DNA of 64,000 nucleotides from Clostridium thermopalmarium DSM 5974 (lineage in GTDB: Bacteria > Bacillota > Clostridia > Clostridiales > Clostridiaceae): the NCBI RefSeq assembly GCF_002995795.1, contig NZ_PVXN01000053.1, forward strand, positions 288,341 to 352,340, in the 5' to 3' direction. This document shows positions 46,801-55,651 of the stretch, piece by piece. The translations under genes and the position numbers were made by a program. Every line of letters begins with the position of its first letter. Within the stretch, counting starts at the first letter, position 1. The notes under the pieces were generated by a model. It worked only from the letters and a program-made list of their open reading frames with translations. It was not told where the DNA came from and searched no databases.

Positions 46801-47500
46801 AGTTAAGATGGAACTTAAAGGTTCAGATTTGAAGGCTAATATTGAATATGGTATAGACAATCAAAATATAGGTTGGGTTCAAATATCTGGAGTTATGGTA
46901 ACTTACAAAGATAAAAAGATAAATTCTATGACTCTTTTAGATGGAACTCCAGTAGATATGGATAAGTATTATACAGTAGTTACAAATGATTTCATGGCTA
47001 CAAATGGTGATGGATATAACTTTGATAATGCTAGAAACGTAGTTGATACAGGAATACCAGTTAGGGATGCTATGGTTGATGCTCTAAAGAAAGTTAAGAA
47101 TCTTTCAATTACTAAAGTTGGATATTTAACTGAAGGAGAAGCACCAGCAGTTAAGCCAGAAGTAAAACCACAACCACAAGAAAAACTTTCAAACGTATAT
47201 GTAGTAAAGAGCGGAGACACTTTGCGTAAGATTGGAGAAAGATATGGAGTAGACTATAGAGAAATAATAAAAGCTAATAACATTAAAAATCCTAGCATGA
47301 TCTTCCCTGGACAAAAGATTAAGATTCCAGGAAAGATAGTTATAAATAAAGATACAGTTTACACTGTAGTTAAAGGAGACACACTTAGAAAGATAAGCGA
47401 TAAATTTAGTGTGGATTATAGAGAAATAGCTAAGAAGAACAATATTAAGAATGTAAATATGATTTATATAGGACAACAACTAGTAATACCGGCAGCTTAA
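43892..47500 (+). CDS. Secreted double 5'-nucleotidase / cyclic phosphodiesterase (YfkN-like) with two LysM domains
   Basis: 1202 residues. Signal peptide about 1-31 (cut near TVLAS). Module 1 (about 41-560): metallophosphatase with ATSDVHG, VDAGDVIEGN, LGNHEFN and AAHAHKA, plus a 5'-nucleotidase C-terminal domain. Module 2 (about 613-1075): SFNDLHG, SGGDMYQGS, VGNHEFDWG, SAHTHEP, and a C-domain with GGGIRTS and YEVMPFDNTLVKMEL. Two LysM repeats (1101-1147, 1155-1202) replace the wall-anchoring signal of B. subtilis YfkN and should bind peptidoglycan. Expected to dephosphorylate extracellular nucleotides and open 2',3'-cyclic nucleotides. Start is TTG 43892 or 43895 with GGGGGG 6-9 bp before. 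Confidence 0.93.
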   Translation: MLKKLKVKKVMSLLMTFFMMFTLLTPSTVLASTADDDVVTLQILATSDVHGVFYPYDYATNTADESGSLAQIATVVKKLKKENPNTILVDAGDVIEGNSQGLFLNETNPMIVAMNEIGYDTWTLGNHEFNKGIPTLEKNMNQFKGTVLAGNVYKKDGTTLGKPYTIIEKSGVKVGIIGMTNPNITRWDGPRLTEYKVTSPIEETKKVISEIKDKVDVIIAVDHMGDTQEYVPEDSAENLAKECPELDAIVAAHAHKAVEGIKVNGTTIVENKNTGDTLAKIDIKVTKKNGKYVVENKETDVTSKLVYMQDPNTKEVNYKADETLLEMLKPYHEKALNDANTIIGELKGGDLVGPEKIKGIPNAQVEDTAMIDFINAVQMYYTGADVSAAAAFREDANMKEGPIKKSDAALIYKYDNMLYLLEVTGKQLKQYMEWSASFYNTYRPGDLTVSFNPNIRGYNYDMFSGVKYEIDVSKEPGNRIVNLRRMDDTPINDTDVLKLAVNNYRYDSQLSKPGIIYAEGEELPKLLQSDVENTPIRELIKIYIQDVKGGVITPELDNNWKIIGTNWDETKRAEAIKLVNEGKIKIPTSADGRTANAAAVTEKDLIKYNGGKVIDIVSFNDLHGSVEESGKNQGIAKLAGAINEMRKQNPSTIVVSGGDMYQGSAISNLTYGAVVNEFLKSVGIEASAVGNHEFDWGADRIANWAKDGNFDFLASNIYDKNTGKAVTWAKPYKIVEKDGVKIGLVGLATPETVYKVKAENVKDVEFRDPIEAAKEWAKVARENGADVVIALTHLGSTQDSNTKEITGEAAELAKPGVVDAVISAHTHEPVCGNVNNVPVVQAYYNGRTLAKLELTFDKDNNLLSIEPSLDQLYNRSNTIVEDEKAKAILEDYKVKVGPILAEVIGTTDKDLTHDRYEGASLLGEWICDVMRKAAGTQIAITNGGGIRTSIVKGNITMGNLYEVMPFDNTLVKMELKGSDLKANIEYGIDNQNIGWVQISGVMVTYKDKKINSMTLLDGTPVDMDKYYTVVTNDFMATNGDGYNFDNARNVVDTGIPVRDAMVDALKKVKNLSITKVGYLTEGEAPAVKPEVKPQPQEKLSNVYVVKSGDTLRKIGERYGVDYREIIKANNIKNPSMIFPGQKIKIPGKIVINKDTVYTVVKGDTLRKISDKFSVDYREIAKKNNIKNVNMIYIGQQLVIPAA

Positions 47501-47524
47501 CTTATAAATCATAACAAGTACTAT

Positions 47525-47560
47525 AAAAAAACCACCAACTAGACTGGTGGTTTTTTTATA
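47525..47560 (+). terminator. Terminator after the LysM nucleotidase gene
   Basis: 12-bp stem AAAAAACCACCA/TGGTGGTTTTTT (47525-47536 with 47545-47556). Confidence 0.92.
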
Positions 47561-47668
47561 GTTGATGAATCTTTTTAATTATAAAGCTTATGAAAATAAG
47601 TATTAAGCATAATGTTTTTTATCCTCTATTTTGATATAATAAAGTTATTAAAGATTAGGAGGAAAGAC

Positions 47669-48331
47669 ATGTTTAATAGCGAAAATATATTGTATACAAT
47701 ATTGTTAATACCTGGAATATTATTTGGACTTACATTTCATGAGTATGCTCATGCATGGGTAGCAGATAAATTAGGGGATAAGACTCCTAAATTTCAAGGG
47801 AGACTTACTTTAAATCCATTAGCTCATATAGACCCAATAGGTTTTATTATGATATTGATTTTTAAATTTGGGTGGGCAAAACCAGTGCAAACTAATCCAA
47901 GTGCTTTTAAAAATTATTATAAAGATGACTTAAAGGTATCTATAGCAGGAATAGTAGGTAATTTATTTGTAGCATTTATATCATCTATAGTTTTAGCTGT
48001 AATCTTTAAATTGCCAATGCAGAATAAAAACTTACTGCAGATACTAACCTTAATAGCACTTTTTTCAATACAAATGAATTGTTTATTGTTTGTACTAAAT
48101 TTACTTCCTCTTCCAGGTTTTGATGGATTTCATATTTTAAGGGATTTGTTTCCTAAAATTTTCTACAAAGCAGGAAATGTTCTTTATAAATCGCAATTTT
48201 TAATATTATTAATATTTATTATGCCTATTTTCGGAGGAAACTCACTTATTGGAATTATTGTAGGTGGACCTGCAGCTATAATGTCTAATATATTTGTTAA
48301 ATTTACTTATACATTAATGAATCTTGTTTAA
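47669..48331 (+). CDS. Site-2 protease family (M50) membrane metalloprotease
   Basis: 220 residues with about five to six transmembrane helices. The zinc motif HEYAH (24-28) sits in the first helix and the third ligand motif NLLPLPGFDGFHIL (about 151-164) in a later one, both conserved, so it should be active. It is of the short class without PDZ or CBS domains; targets are unknown, and members often clip membrane-bound regulators. GGAGG precedes ATG 47669 by 7 bp; the upstream in-frame extension lacks a site. Monocistronic. Confidence 0.9.
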   Translation: MFNSENILYTILLIPGILFGLTFHEYAHAWVADKLGDKTPKFQGRLTLNPLAHIDPIGFIMILIFKFGWAKPVQTNPSAFKNYYKDDLKVSIAGIVGNLFVAFISSIVLAVIFKLPMQNKNLLQILTLIALFSIQMNCLLFVLNLLPLPGFDGFHILRDLFPKIFYKAGNVLYKSQFLILLIFIMPIFGGNSLIGIIVGGPAAIMSNIFVKFTYTLMNLV

Positions 48332-48468
48332 CTAAAAATTATATATACATGGAGATTAGCACAGAAATTTAGAATTTACCATTATGCATAATTATTGTTT
48401 AGAATTTATGATTAAAGTATAATATGAAGTAAAAAGGCTAAGAAGAATAAACTCTGAGGAGGAGAATA

Positions 48469-49113
48469 ATGAGACTAAGGAAAAAGAGATGGGCAAGACC
48501 AGAATTAGAGGCAAGTCCTTTATTTAAATCATTTGAAGAAGCAAAAGAATTAAAAGGAAGATGGAAAGAAGAATTTAAAAATGATAATGATATATATCTA
48601 GAATTAGGCTGTGGAAGAGGTGGATTTGCAAGACAAATCGCTGCAAGGTATCCTGATAAAAATTTTATTTCTGTGGATATTAAAGATGAGATTTTAGTTT
48701 ATGCTCTTAGAAATGTAGTAGAAGCAGAACTTACAAATGTAAGAATTATAGCTATGCAAATAGCTTTTATAGAAGAAGTATTTGATAAAAATGAAATAAG
48801 CAGAATATATATAAACTTTTGTAATCCTTGGCCAAAGGCAAGGCATAATAAAAGAAGACTTACTCATACAAGATTTTTAAATAAATATAAAGCCTTTATA
48901 AAGCCTGGTACAGAAATTCACTTTAAGACAGATGATTTAGACTTATTTGAAGCTTCTATTGAATACTTTGAAGAAAGTGGCTTTGATATTATTTACAAGA
49001 CTTATGATTTGCATAATAGCGATTATGCTGAAGAAAACATAATGACGGAGTATGAAAGCAAATTTAAAGAAAAAGGGATAAAGAGCAAGTTTCTTATAGC
49101 AAAACTTAGATAA
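48469..49113 (+). CDS. trmB: tRNA (guanine-N7)-methyltransferase
   Basis: Makes m7G46 in tRNA using S-adenosylmethionine. 214 residues. The SAM site [15 protein letters not shown] (about 45-59), [12 protein letters not shown], the family motif [22 protein letters not shown] (about 120-141) and the C-terminal [10 protein letters not shown], then YESKFKEKG are all present. GAGGAGG precedes ATG 48469 by 5 bp. Terminator follows. Confidence 0.96.
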   Translation: MRLRKKRWARPELEASPLFKSFEEAKELKGRWKEEFKNDNDIYLELGCGRGGFARQIAARYPDKNFISVDIKDEILVYALRNVVEAELTNVRIIAMQIAFIEEVFDKNEISRIYINFCNPWPKARHNKRRLTHTRFLNKYKAFIKPGTEIHFKTDDLDLFEASIEYFEESGFDIIYKTYDLHNSDYAEENIMTEYESKFKEKGIKSKFLIAKLR

Positions 49114-49120
49114 AAAAGTT

Positions 49121-49165
49121 AAAAAGTTAGAAAAATAAGTTGAAAAGTTTTTCTAACTTTTAATA
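49121..49165 (+). terminator. Terminator after trmB
   Basis: 13-bp stem AAAGTTAGAAAAA/TTTTTCTAACTTT (49123-49135 with 49148-49160) with T's after it. Confidence 0.8.
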
Positions 49166-49306
49166 TTAATAAACTGATTTCTGCAGTTGGTTCCTTTAAT
49201 TACTATAATATATAATTGCAAAAATAGAAATAATATCTCTTATAGAAGTATATTTTCAATAAATCAAATGAGAAAATAAAAAAGTAACTATAGGAGGTAT
49301 ATGATA

Positions 49307-49558
49307 ATGTATATAGATTTTACTTTTGCACATGTAATAACTGATTTAGTAAAGGGACCTGATAATAATATTACAGGATATAGATTAGAAAATGGAGATG
49401 TAATATCAAAAGGAGAAGCTATAGATCTTTCAAAGCAAGGAGCTATAAAAGGCATAAGCGAAGAAGTTTACAAACAAAAAGATGAGTTTTTGAAAAGCAT
49501 ACCTCATGAAGAATTTAGCAATATTTTAGAGTTGCCAGTTATTAAAGACTACGACTAA
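49307..49558 (+). CDS. Small DUF3892-like protein
   Basis: 83 residues from ATG 49307, which has TAGGAGG 9 bp before it; the ATG at 49301 is only 3 bp from that site. The middle reads HVITDLVKGPDNNITGYRLENGDVISKGEAIDLSKQGAIKGI, the layout of DUF3892 proteins (short beta hairpin, then a helix reading EA-x-L-A-x-x-G). Cytosolic, no membrane or secretion signal. Biological role unknown. A hairpin (49565-49587) follows. Confidence 0.7.
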   Translation: MYIDFTFAHVITDLVKGPDNNITGYRLENGDVISKGEAIDLSKQGAIKGISEEVYKQKDEFLKSIPHEEFSNILELPVIKDYD

Positions 49559-49564
49559 ACTTAG

Positions 49565-49590
49565 AATATTTTACCAAGTAAAATATTTCT
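49565..49590 (+). terminator. Possible terminator after the DUF3892-like gene
   Basis: 10-bp perfect stem AATATTTTAC/GTAAAATATT with loop CAA; only TCT follows, so termination may be weak. It also overlaps the start of a repeat at 49580. Confidence 0.55.
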
Positions 49591-49625
49591 GAGTTAAGGC
49601 ACCTATGGTGCAAGTAGAGAATTGT
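49580..49625 (+). repeat. GC-hairpin repeat, copy 1 (divergent)
   Basis: AAATATTTCTGAGTTAAGGC followed by ACCTATGGTGC. Same start (AAATATTTCTRAGT) and internal GC-rich mini-hairpin as the copies at 58071 and 63252. Confidence 0.55.
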
Positions 49626-49670
49626 CTTTATTTATTTCCTATAAAATTTCGATGAATTGATGAGATATTA

Positions 49671-49780
49671 AACATCACACATGGGATTTGCATTGTAGAA
49701 AGTGTTGAACAAGCAATTAGAAGCTCTTTTATTTATGGATTTAAAACAATATAAGAACATTCTATCCCATGCGTGATGTT
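49671..49780 (+). repeat. 110-bp interspersed repeat with 17-bp terminal inverted repeats
   Basis: Ends are AACATCACACATGGGAT (49671-49687) and its inverse ATCCCATGCGTGATGTT (49764-49780), 16 of 17 matching. The core from CATGGGATTTGCATTGTAG onward recurs twice near 63.0-63.2 kb (about 85 percent to the minus-strand copy). No coding capacity. Looks like a MITE or other non-autonomous element. Confidence 0.75.
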
Positions 49781-49817
49781 ATATATAAGAAATTTAAAAT
49801 ACAACGAGGAATAAGAT

Positions 49818-50339
49818 ATGATTAATGATAAGGGTTATATACATATTTATACTGGAAATGGAAAAGGGAAAACCACATGTGCTTTAGGTCTTTCTTTAAG
49901 AGCAGTTTGTGCAGGCAAAAAGGTGTTTTTTGCACAATTTGTGAAAGGCATGGATTATAGTGAGTTAAAAGCTCCGAAATATCTTCCTAATTTTTGCATG
50001 AAGCAGTATGGAAAAGATACTTTTATAATAAAGAAACCTAAGGAAGAAGATATTAAATTGGCTAGAGAAGGGCTAAAGGAAATAGAGGAAATACTGATGA
50101 GTGAAGAGTATGATTTAGTTGTAATGGATGAACTTAATATAGCTCTTTATTATAAGTTATTTTCAACAGAAGAAATAATAAATATTTTAAATAAAAGAAA
50201 TAAAAAAATCGAGGTAGTAATTACGGGAAGATATGCACCACAAGAACTCATAGATATGGCGGATTTGGTGACGGAAATGAAGGAAATAAAACATTATTAT
50301 ACCCAAGGGGTTGAAGCGAGAGAAGGGATAGAAAAATAG
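49818..50339 (+). CDS. cobO: Cob(I)alamin adenosyltransferase (CobA/CobO/BtuR type)
   Basis: Transfers the adenosyl group of ATP to cob(I)alamin or cobinamide to form coenzyme B12. 173 residues. P-loop GNGKGKTT (13-20), YIHIYTGNG at the front, FAQFVKGMDYSE, LVVMDELNIALYY and VITGRYAPQELIDMADLVTEMKEIKHYY are the family hallmarks. ATG 49818 follows ACGAGGAATAAG. The gene stands alone, with no B12 riboswitch visible, behind the repeat at 49671. Confidence 0.93.
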   Translation: MINDKGYIHIYTGNGKGKTTCALGLSLRAVCAGKKVFFAQFVKGMDYSELKAPKYLPNFCMKQYGKDTFIIKKPKEEDIKLAREGLKEIEEILMSEEYDLVVMDELNIALYYKLFSTEEIINILNKRNKKIEVVITGRYAPQELIDMADLVTEMKEIKHYYTQGVEAREGIEK

Positions 50340-50354
50340 TCCCTTCTTTTTTAT
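50321..50354 (+). terminator. Terminator overlapping the end of cobO
   Basis: AGAAGGGA (50321-50328) pairs with TCCCTTCT (50340-50347); the stop codon is in the loop and a T-run follows. Confidence 0.85.
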
Positions 50355-50438
50355 GTTATGAATTAATTACATAATCCATACAATATAATACACATAATAA
50401 ATATATACAAAAGTTTAAAATATTATAGGAGATATTTT

Positions 50439-51056
50439 ATGTGTAATGAATTAGCTAAAAATTTTATTGATAGTATAGAAAAATTTGATGACAAAACATA
50501 TCTTTTATCTATAATAATATATAATATAGCTCCTGTTATAGCAAAATATAAACCTTCTTATCTAATAATATTTCACGATAAAGGAAGAAGAAATCTATAT
50601 GAGGCTTGGGAGAAATATAAAAATTTTATAAAAAAAGAGTTAAAGATGGAGTTCTATCAATTAAAAAAAGCAAATTACAATACAGCAGTGCTTTTCTATA
50701 ATGAGGATGATTTAAGCTCGGTACTTAAGCAAGAAAGACACGTAGAATTTTTAAGCACTTATGGATACCAAAAAAATATGTCTTTAGAAAAAAGCTTGGA
50801 AAGGTTAAAAGAGAGATATGAAAAAGAATGTCCGCATGAGATTGGAATATTTCTAGGATATCCAATAGATGATGTAATTGATTTTATAAATTCTTCAGGT
50901 AAGGATGCATTAACCTTTGGATATTGGAAGGTTTATAATAATAAAGATGAAGCCATTAGTACATTTAAAAAGTATGATGAAGTAAAGGAAAAAGTTATGA
51001 AATTAATTATGCATGGAGTGGAACCATTGAACATTATAAATGATATGTTAATTTAA
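50439..51056 (+). CDS. DUF3793-family protein
   Basis: 205 residues, soluble. Family-typical segments: the front LLSIIIYNIAPVIAKYKPSYLIIF, the centre YNTAVLFYNEDDLSSVL and the end KECPHEIGIFLGYPIDDVIDFINSSGKDALTFGYWKVYNNKDEA. Function is not known; in clostridia such genes often sit near iron, heme or B12-related genes, and here one lies just after a cobalamin adenosyltransferase. ATAGGAGATATTTT precedes the ATG. Confidence 0.82.
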   Translation: MCNELAKNFIDSIEKFDDKTYLLSIIIYNIAPVIAKYKPSYLIIFHDKGRRNLYEAWEKYKNFIKKELKMEFYQLKKANYNTAVLFYNEDDLSSVLKQERHVEFLSTYGYQKNMSLEKSLERLKERYEKECPHEIGIFLGYPIDDVIDFINSSGKDALTFGYWKVYNNKDEAISTFKKYDEVKEKVMKLIMHGVEPLNIINDMLI

Positions 51057-51086
51057 CATATATAGTAAAAAATAACTGGATATTTC

Positions 51087-51118
51087 TTGACAATGACAGT
51101 GAAAATGGTATATTTTCA
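51087..51118 (+). promoter_or_regulatory. Promoter with overlapping operator for the dehydrogenase gene
   Basis: TTGACA (51087-51092), 16 bp, TATATT (51109-51114). A dyad TGAAAAT-N5-ATTTTCA (51100-51118) covers the -10 region, a position where a repressor would block polymerase. Confidence 0.6.
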
Positions 51119-51148
51119 TTTGTAGAACGATTAAAAGTAGGTGAATTC

Positions 51149-51889
51149 ATGAACTTTAATGGAAAAGTCATTTTAATTACAGGAGGAAGTCGAGGCATAG
51201 GGAAAAGTATATCTAAAGAATTTGCAAAATTAGGAGGCAATGTTATAATAAACTATGTTCATAATGATGCAGCAGCAGAAAAAACTTTAGAAGAGATTAG
51301 AGCTTTTGGAGGATATGCTATAAGTATTAAAGGAGATATAAGTAATTATAATTTTGCTAAGGACATGGTAGAAAAGGTTTTAAATAAATTTGGCAAAATA
51401 GATGTGCTTGTAAACAATGCTGGTATATCAAAGGTAGGACTTTTTATAGATATGAAAGAAGAAGATTTTGATGATATTATAAATACCAATCTAAAAGGAG
51501 TATTTAATACTTGTCATAATGTAGCAAAACATATGATTTGTAGAAAACAAGGAACCATAATAAATATATCTTCTATATGGGGTGAAGTAGGAGCATCATG
51601 TGAGGTACTTTACTCTGCTTCAAAAGGTGGAATTAATTCCTTTACAAAGGCTTTAGGAAAAGAGCTAGCTTCATCAGGGGTGAGGGTAAATGCTATACAA
51701 CCAGGAGTTATAAATACTGAAATGAATAAATGGCTTACTGAAGAAGAAAGGAAAGAATTAGAAAGTGAAATTCCTATGATGAGATTTGGAGAGGGGGAAG
51801 ATATAGCTAAAATTACAACATTTTTAGCTAGTGAAGATTCAAAATACATAACTTCTCAGATTATTACTGTAGACGGAGGATATTTGTAA
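51149..51889 (+). CDS. Short-chain dehydrogenase/reductase, FabG-like
   Basis: NAD(P)-dependent oxidoreductase of 246 residues with the Rossmann motif TGGSRGIG (11-18), NNAG (about 90), the catalytic Ser-Tyr155-Lys159 set (ISSIWG..., YSASKGG) and a C-terminal ITVDGG. The closest fit by motif is 3-oxoacyl-ACP reductase (FabG/YmfI), but it stands outside any fatty-acid cluster, so it may be a second FabG or a different SDR. A site AAGTAGGTG precedes ATG 51149. A chemoreceptor gene begins 50 bp later. Confidence 0.9.
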   Translation: MNFNGKVILITGGSRGIGKSISKEFAKLGGNVIINYVHNDAAAEKTLEEIRAFGGYAISIKGDISNYNFAKDMVEKVLNKFGKIDVLVNNAGISKVGLFIDMKEEDFDDIINTNLKGVFNTCHNVAKHMICRKQGTIINISSIWGEVGASCEVLYSASKGGINSFTKALGKELASSGVRVNAIQPGVINTEMNKWLTEEERKELESEIPMMRFGEGEDIAKITTFLASEDSKYITSQIITVDGGYL

Positions 51890-51939
51890 GTTAAATAGTG
51901 GGGATTCATAATTTATAAGGTTAAGGATGGGAGGATTTT

Positions 51940-53580
51940 ATGTTTAAATCATTAAAAAATAAAATAATATTAGGATTTATTTCAGTAACTTTGATAACCA
52001 TAATAATGCTTACGAGTTTAGGTGTTTATGGAGTAAGCAAAGCAGTAAATAGGCAGATGGGTAATATAAGCAAGTTTGTTGCGACCACAGCAAGAGAATT
52101 AGTGGAAAATTATTCTATTGATAATATTGATGAATTAAGTGAAGCATTAAAAAATATACAAGAGGATTCTAATGAAGGAGTTAGCTATGCATTTATAGCG
52201 GATAAAAACAATAATGTTATAGCAAATGGAACTGATTCTATACCTAATATAGAACAAGGAGATTTTAATAGAGCTATAAATGGAGAAGTAGTAGGTAAAA
52301 TATTTAAAAATGATGGACAAATTGTATATAATGTGGTAACTCCATTTTATAATAAAAATGAAGGAGAAATAGATGGAGTAATTTCTATCGGTATAACTCT
52401 TCCAGGTATTACAGGAACATTAAAATCATACATGAAAGATACAATTATTTTGACTATTGGAGTATTAGTAATAGTTACAATAATTGGGTATGTAATTTCA
52501 ATGAATATTGTAAAGCCAATAAATGTTATATCAAAAAATATGAAGAGGGTAGTTAAAGGAGATTTTACTGTGGAATTTCACCCTAAAAATAAGGATGAAA
52601 TTGGAGAACTTATGAATAGTTTAAATTATGTTACCAATACTTTAAGGGATATTATTGGTAAAATACAAGAGTCTACTAAAAAAATAGATGATATGTCTCA
52701 AAGCTTAAGTGCTTCTAGTGAGGAGATTTCAGCTACAAGCTCAGAAATTACAAGTAGTGTGGATGGAATAACTCAGAATTCTAGTGAGCAATCCGTAGCT
52801 ATGGCAGATACTGCTGAGAGTATGGAAAGATTCTCAAAGAATATTGATGTTATTTATAATAGAGTAGAGAAAGTATCAGTTAGTGGTGAAAATATAAGAC
52901 AAGCAGCTGAGCTTGGAGAAAAGGAGCTAAAAACTTTTGTATCAATTATAGACGATATGAAGAATGCTTTTGAACAGTCAGCAGAAAAAATAGAATTCTT
53001 AGACAGCAATATAGGAAAGATAACAGAAATTACAGATGTTATAAATGCTGTGGCAGAGCAAACAAATCTTCTTGCTCTTAATGCAGCTATAGAAGCAGCA
53101 AGAGCTGGAGAATCAGGAAAGGGCTTTGCTGTAGTAGCAGATGAAATAAGGAAGTTGGCAGAGCAAGTACTTCATTCTTCTAAAAGTATTACAAACTTAG
53201 TACAAACCATAATGTTAAGCACTAAAGAAGTATCCGAAACTACTGACCTAGTATCAAATAAGATGAAAACAGAGATGAAGACTGTCGATGGTACAGTAGG
53301 TTCTATAAAGAATATACTTGATGAAGTTGAAGCTATAATGCCTCATATTCAGGAAGTTTATAATGCTTTAGATAAGTCTATAGGAGAAAAGAATAAGGTT
53401 CTTAAGAATGTAGAAAATATAAATGAAAAGTCTCAACATCTAACATCTAGCATTGAAGAAATATCAGCTTCTATTCAAACTCAAGAAGGTTTAGTAGAGG
53501 AATTTTCCGCATCTGCTGGAGAATTAGCTAGCATTGCTTCTGAGTTTTCAGAAAGAATAAGCAAGTTTAAGATTAAATAA
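51940..53580 (+). CDS. Methyl-accepting chemotaxis protein
   Basis: Transmembrane chemoreceptor, 546 residues. TM1 about 9-29, an external sensor domain about 30-165 of the single-Cache type ([29 protein letters not shown] ... [10 protein letters not shown]), TM2 about 168-189, HAMP (about 190-245) and a signalling domain with the hairpin tip [21 protein letters not shown] and the following [16 protein letters not shown]. The ligand is unknown. GGGAGG precedes ATG 51940 by 8 bp. Confidence 0.95.
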   Translation: MFKSLKNKIILGFISVTLITIIMLTSLGVYGVSKAVNRQMGNISKFVATTARELVENYSIDNIDELSEALKNIQEDSNEGVSYAFIADKNNNVIANGTDSIPNIEQGDFNRAINGEVVGKIFKNDGQIVYNVVTPFYNKNEGEIDGVISIGITLPGITGTLKSYMKDTIILTIGVLVIVTIIGYVISMNIVKPINVISKNMKRVVKGDFTVEFHPKNKDEIGELMNSLNYVTNTLRDIIGKIQESTKKIDDMSQSLSASSEEISATSSEITSSVDGITQNSSEQSVAMADTAESMERFSKNIDVIYNRVEKVSVSGENIRQAAELGEKELKTFVSIIDDMKNAFEQSAEKIEFLDSNIGKITEITDVINAVAEQTNLLALNAAIEAARAGESGKGFAVVADEIRKLAEQVLHSSKSITNLVQTIMLSTKEVSETTDLVSNKMKTEMKTVDGTVGSIKNILDEVEAIMPHIQEVYNALDKSIGEKNKVLKNVENINEKSQHLTSSIEEISASIQTQEGLVEEFSASAGELASIASEFSERISKFKIK

Positions 53581-53686
53581 AGTATTAATTGAGAAATAAT
53601 CCTGTTGTAAAATTTTAGAACAATATTTTTATATAAAATTATGCTATTATGTTATTGAGACGATTAAACAGGAAGGAGAAAAAATA

Positions 53687-55024
53687 TTGAATAAATATTT
53701 AAAAACAAAAGATAAGTTAAGGAAGTATTCTATAATACATTTGCTAATTTTCATAATAAGTATTATGTTTTTATTTACTTCTTGTGGAAGCAGTAGCCAT
53801 ATAAGCAATAGCAATATAAAAAATCAAGATAGCATAGAAGCATCTAACACATCTAAACACAATAAAAATTCATCTGAAGAAAAAAAGGATGAATTACAAG
53901 CAAGTTCTAATGAAAAGGACAAGACTAAAAATAATGGAACATCTACAAATGGCAGCGGCGATTTAAAGGTACATTTTATAGATGTCGGTCAAGCTGATAG
54001 TATATTGATAACTCAAGGCAGTAATAATATGTTAATAGATGCTGGAAATAATGAAGATAGCGATTTAGTTGTTAATTATTTAAAAAAACAAGGAATTACA
54101 AAACTTGACTATGTAATAGGAACTCATCCACATGAAGATCATATTGGAGGATTGGATGCTGTAATAAGAGCCTTTGATGTGAAAAAGGTGTATATGCCAA
54201 AGAAAACAAGCACGACTAAGACCTATAAAGATGTAATAACAGCTATAAAAGACAAGGGATTAAAAATAGCAATACCATCAAGAGGAACTACTTTTAAGTT
54301 AGGAGAAGCTGTGGCTACAGTAGTAGCTCCATCTGAAAGTTCTGATTATGAAGATGTTAATAACTACTCTATAGTAATTAAGTTAAAATATAAAAATACT
54401 AGTTTCCTATTTGCAGGAGATGCAGAGGATATATTAGAAAAAGAAATAATAAAAGGTGGATATGATATAAAAGTTGATGTACTAAAAGTAGGTCATCACG
54501 GAAGTCGTTCTTCGACTACACAGGAGTTTTTAAATAAAGTATCACCAAAGTATGCTGTAATTTCTGTTGGTCAAGGAAATGAGTATGGACATCCACATAA
54601 ATCAACTATGGATAGATTGAAATCAAAAGGAATACCAGTGTATAGGACAGATGAAGCTGGAACTATTATAGCCACTAGCAATGGAAACAGTATAGCTTTT
54701 AACGTTAAGGCAGGAAGCTATAATTATAGAGACAATAATTCTAAGTCATCAGAAAGTAATAAATATTATACAAATACTTCATCATCAAAAGCTTCTACTG
54801 GCTCAGTAACCAAATCATCAACTAAGAGTACAACCAATAATGCTTCAAAAAGCACAACAAATAATAATGTATCTAAAGGTCTTATAAAAGGAAATATAAA
54901 TAGTAAGGGAGAAAAAATATATCATCTTCCAGGAGGAGCTTACTACGATAAGACTATTCCAGAAGTATGGTTTAATACAGAAGAAGAGGCTAGGGCAGCA
55001 GGCTTTAGACCATCAAAAAAGTAA
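53687..55024 (+). CDS. ComEC-like metallo-beta-lactamase lipoprotein
   Basis: 445 residues, TTG start with GGAAGGAG 8 bp before. N-terminal signal with lipobox FTSC (Cys33), Ser/Asn/Lys-rich linker, then an MBL-fold domain (about 90-340) of the ComEC/Rec2 type: [30 protein letters not shown] metal site, FAGDAE, and [12 protein letters not shown]. The C-terminal domain (about 395-445, [40 protein letters not shown]) is the small module attached to many Gram-positive secreted nucleases. It is probably a surface nuclease or phosphodiesterase. A bidirectional terminator separates it from the converging Mrr genes. Confidence 0.9.
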   Translation: MNKYLKTKDKLRKYSIIHLLIFIISIMFLFTSCGSSSHISNSNIKNQDSIEASNTSKHNKNSSEEKKDELQASSNEKDKTKNNGTSTNGSGDLKVHFIDVGQADSILITQGSNNMLIDAGNNEDSDLVVNYLKKQGITKLDYVIGTHPHEDHIGGLDAVIRAFDVKKVYMPKKTSTTKTYKDVITAIKDKGLKIAIPSRGTTFKLGEAVATVVAPSESSDYEDVNNYSIVIKLKYKNTSFLFAGDAEDILEKEIIKGGYDIKVDVLKVGHHGSRSSTTQEFLNKVSPKYAVISVGQGNEYGHPHKSTMDRLKSKGIPVYRTDEAGTIIATSNGNSIAFNVKAGSYNYRDNNSKSSESNKYYTNTSSSKASTGSVTKSSTKSTTNNASKSTTNNNVSKGLIKGNINSKGEKIYHLPGGAYYDKTIPEVWFNTEEEARAAGFRPSKK

Positions 55025-55058
55025 AAAAATTGCATTCTTAATAGAGTGCAATTTTTTT
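55023..55058. terminator. Bidirectional terminator
   Basis: 15-bp stem with one G-U (55023-55037 with 55044-55058), A-run left and T-run right, between converging genes. Confidence 0.9.
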
Positions 55059-55060
55059 AC

Positions 55061-55633
55061 TTAAGCATTAACAAGGGATGAACTTACAAGATTATTGTAT
55101 TCTTTTACTAAAGATGCACCATCGTATATGGTTATAGAGTAAGGATTAGGTAAAGAATAAATATAATCTATAGCTTTTTCGGTAAGCAATCCTGTAGTTA
55201 TTATAATACCATTTTTGATTTCATCAATTTCCATAGCACCGACAAGTTTTCGAGCAACTTCCACATCTACAAAATTAGACTTAGAATATCTTTTACATTC
55301 TACATAATAGGTTTCTGTACCTCTTTTGCAAACTATATCTTTACCGCCATCTGGGTCGTAAGGAGAGATGATTACATCAGTAAAGCCTTGTTTTTTCAAA
55401 AATAAAGCACACCAATGTTCAAATTCTTTTGGGGAAAGGTCCTTTAAATCATCTATAGTAAGCATTCCTTCCTTTAACATTTCAATATGTAAGTTTTCTT
55501 TTTTATAGGTTTTTACTAAATTTATAAGCCTATAAATTGTCTTTATAATTAAAATACTTATAGGAATAAGCAGTAAAAAACTTATAAAGTTTGCTAAAAG
55601 CATTAAAAGAGATGTAATGTAATTATAAATCAT
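55061..55633 (-). CDS. Membrane-tethered Mrr-type endonuclease
   Basis: 190 residues. One or two transmembrane helices at about 5-37 are followed by a restriction-endonuclease-like domain of the Mrr class (about 62-185). LTIDDLKDLSPKEFEHWCALFLKKQGF is the usual lead-in, DPDGGKDIVC (Asp99) and YYVECKRY (Glu112, Lys114) give the D-ExK catalytic set, and GIIITTGLLTEKAIDYI follows. Mrr enzymes cut modified or foreign DNA; what a membrane-anchored version does is less clear. GAGGAGG lies 6 bp upstream of the ATG. It is second in a two-gene unit with a paralogue 18 bp upstream. Confidence 0.88.
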   Translation of the reverse strand: MIYNYITSLLMLLANFISFLLLIPISILIIKTIYRLINLVKTYKKENLHIEMLKEGMLTIDDLKDLSPKEFEHWCALFLKKQGFTDVIISPYDPDGGKDIVCKRGTETYYVECKRYSKSNFVDVEVARKLVGAMEIDEIKNGIIITTGLLTEKAIDYIYSLPNPYSITIYDGASLVKEYNNLVSSSLVNA

Positions 55634-55651
55634 GCTATTACCTCCTCAATT

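Noticed and set aside
49577..49780. CRISPR-like repeat region
   Set aside because: Repeats are not regularly spaced, differ in type and have inverted ends; no cas genes occur in the window.
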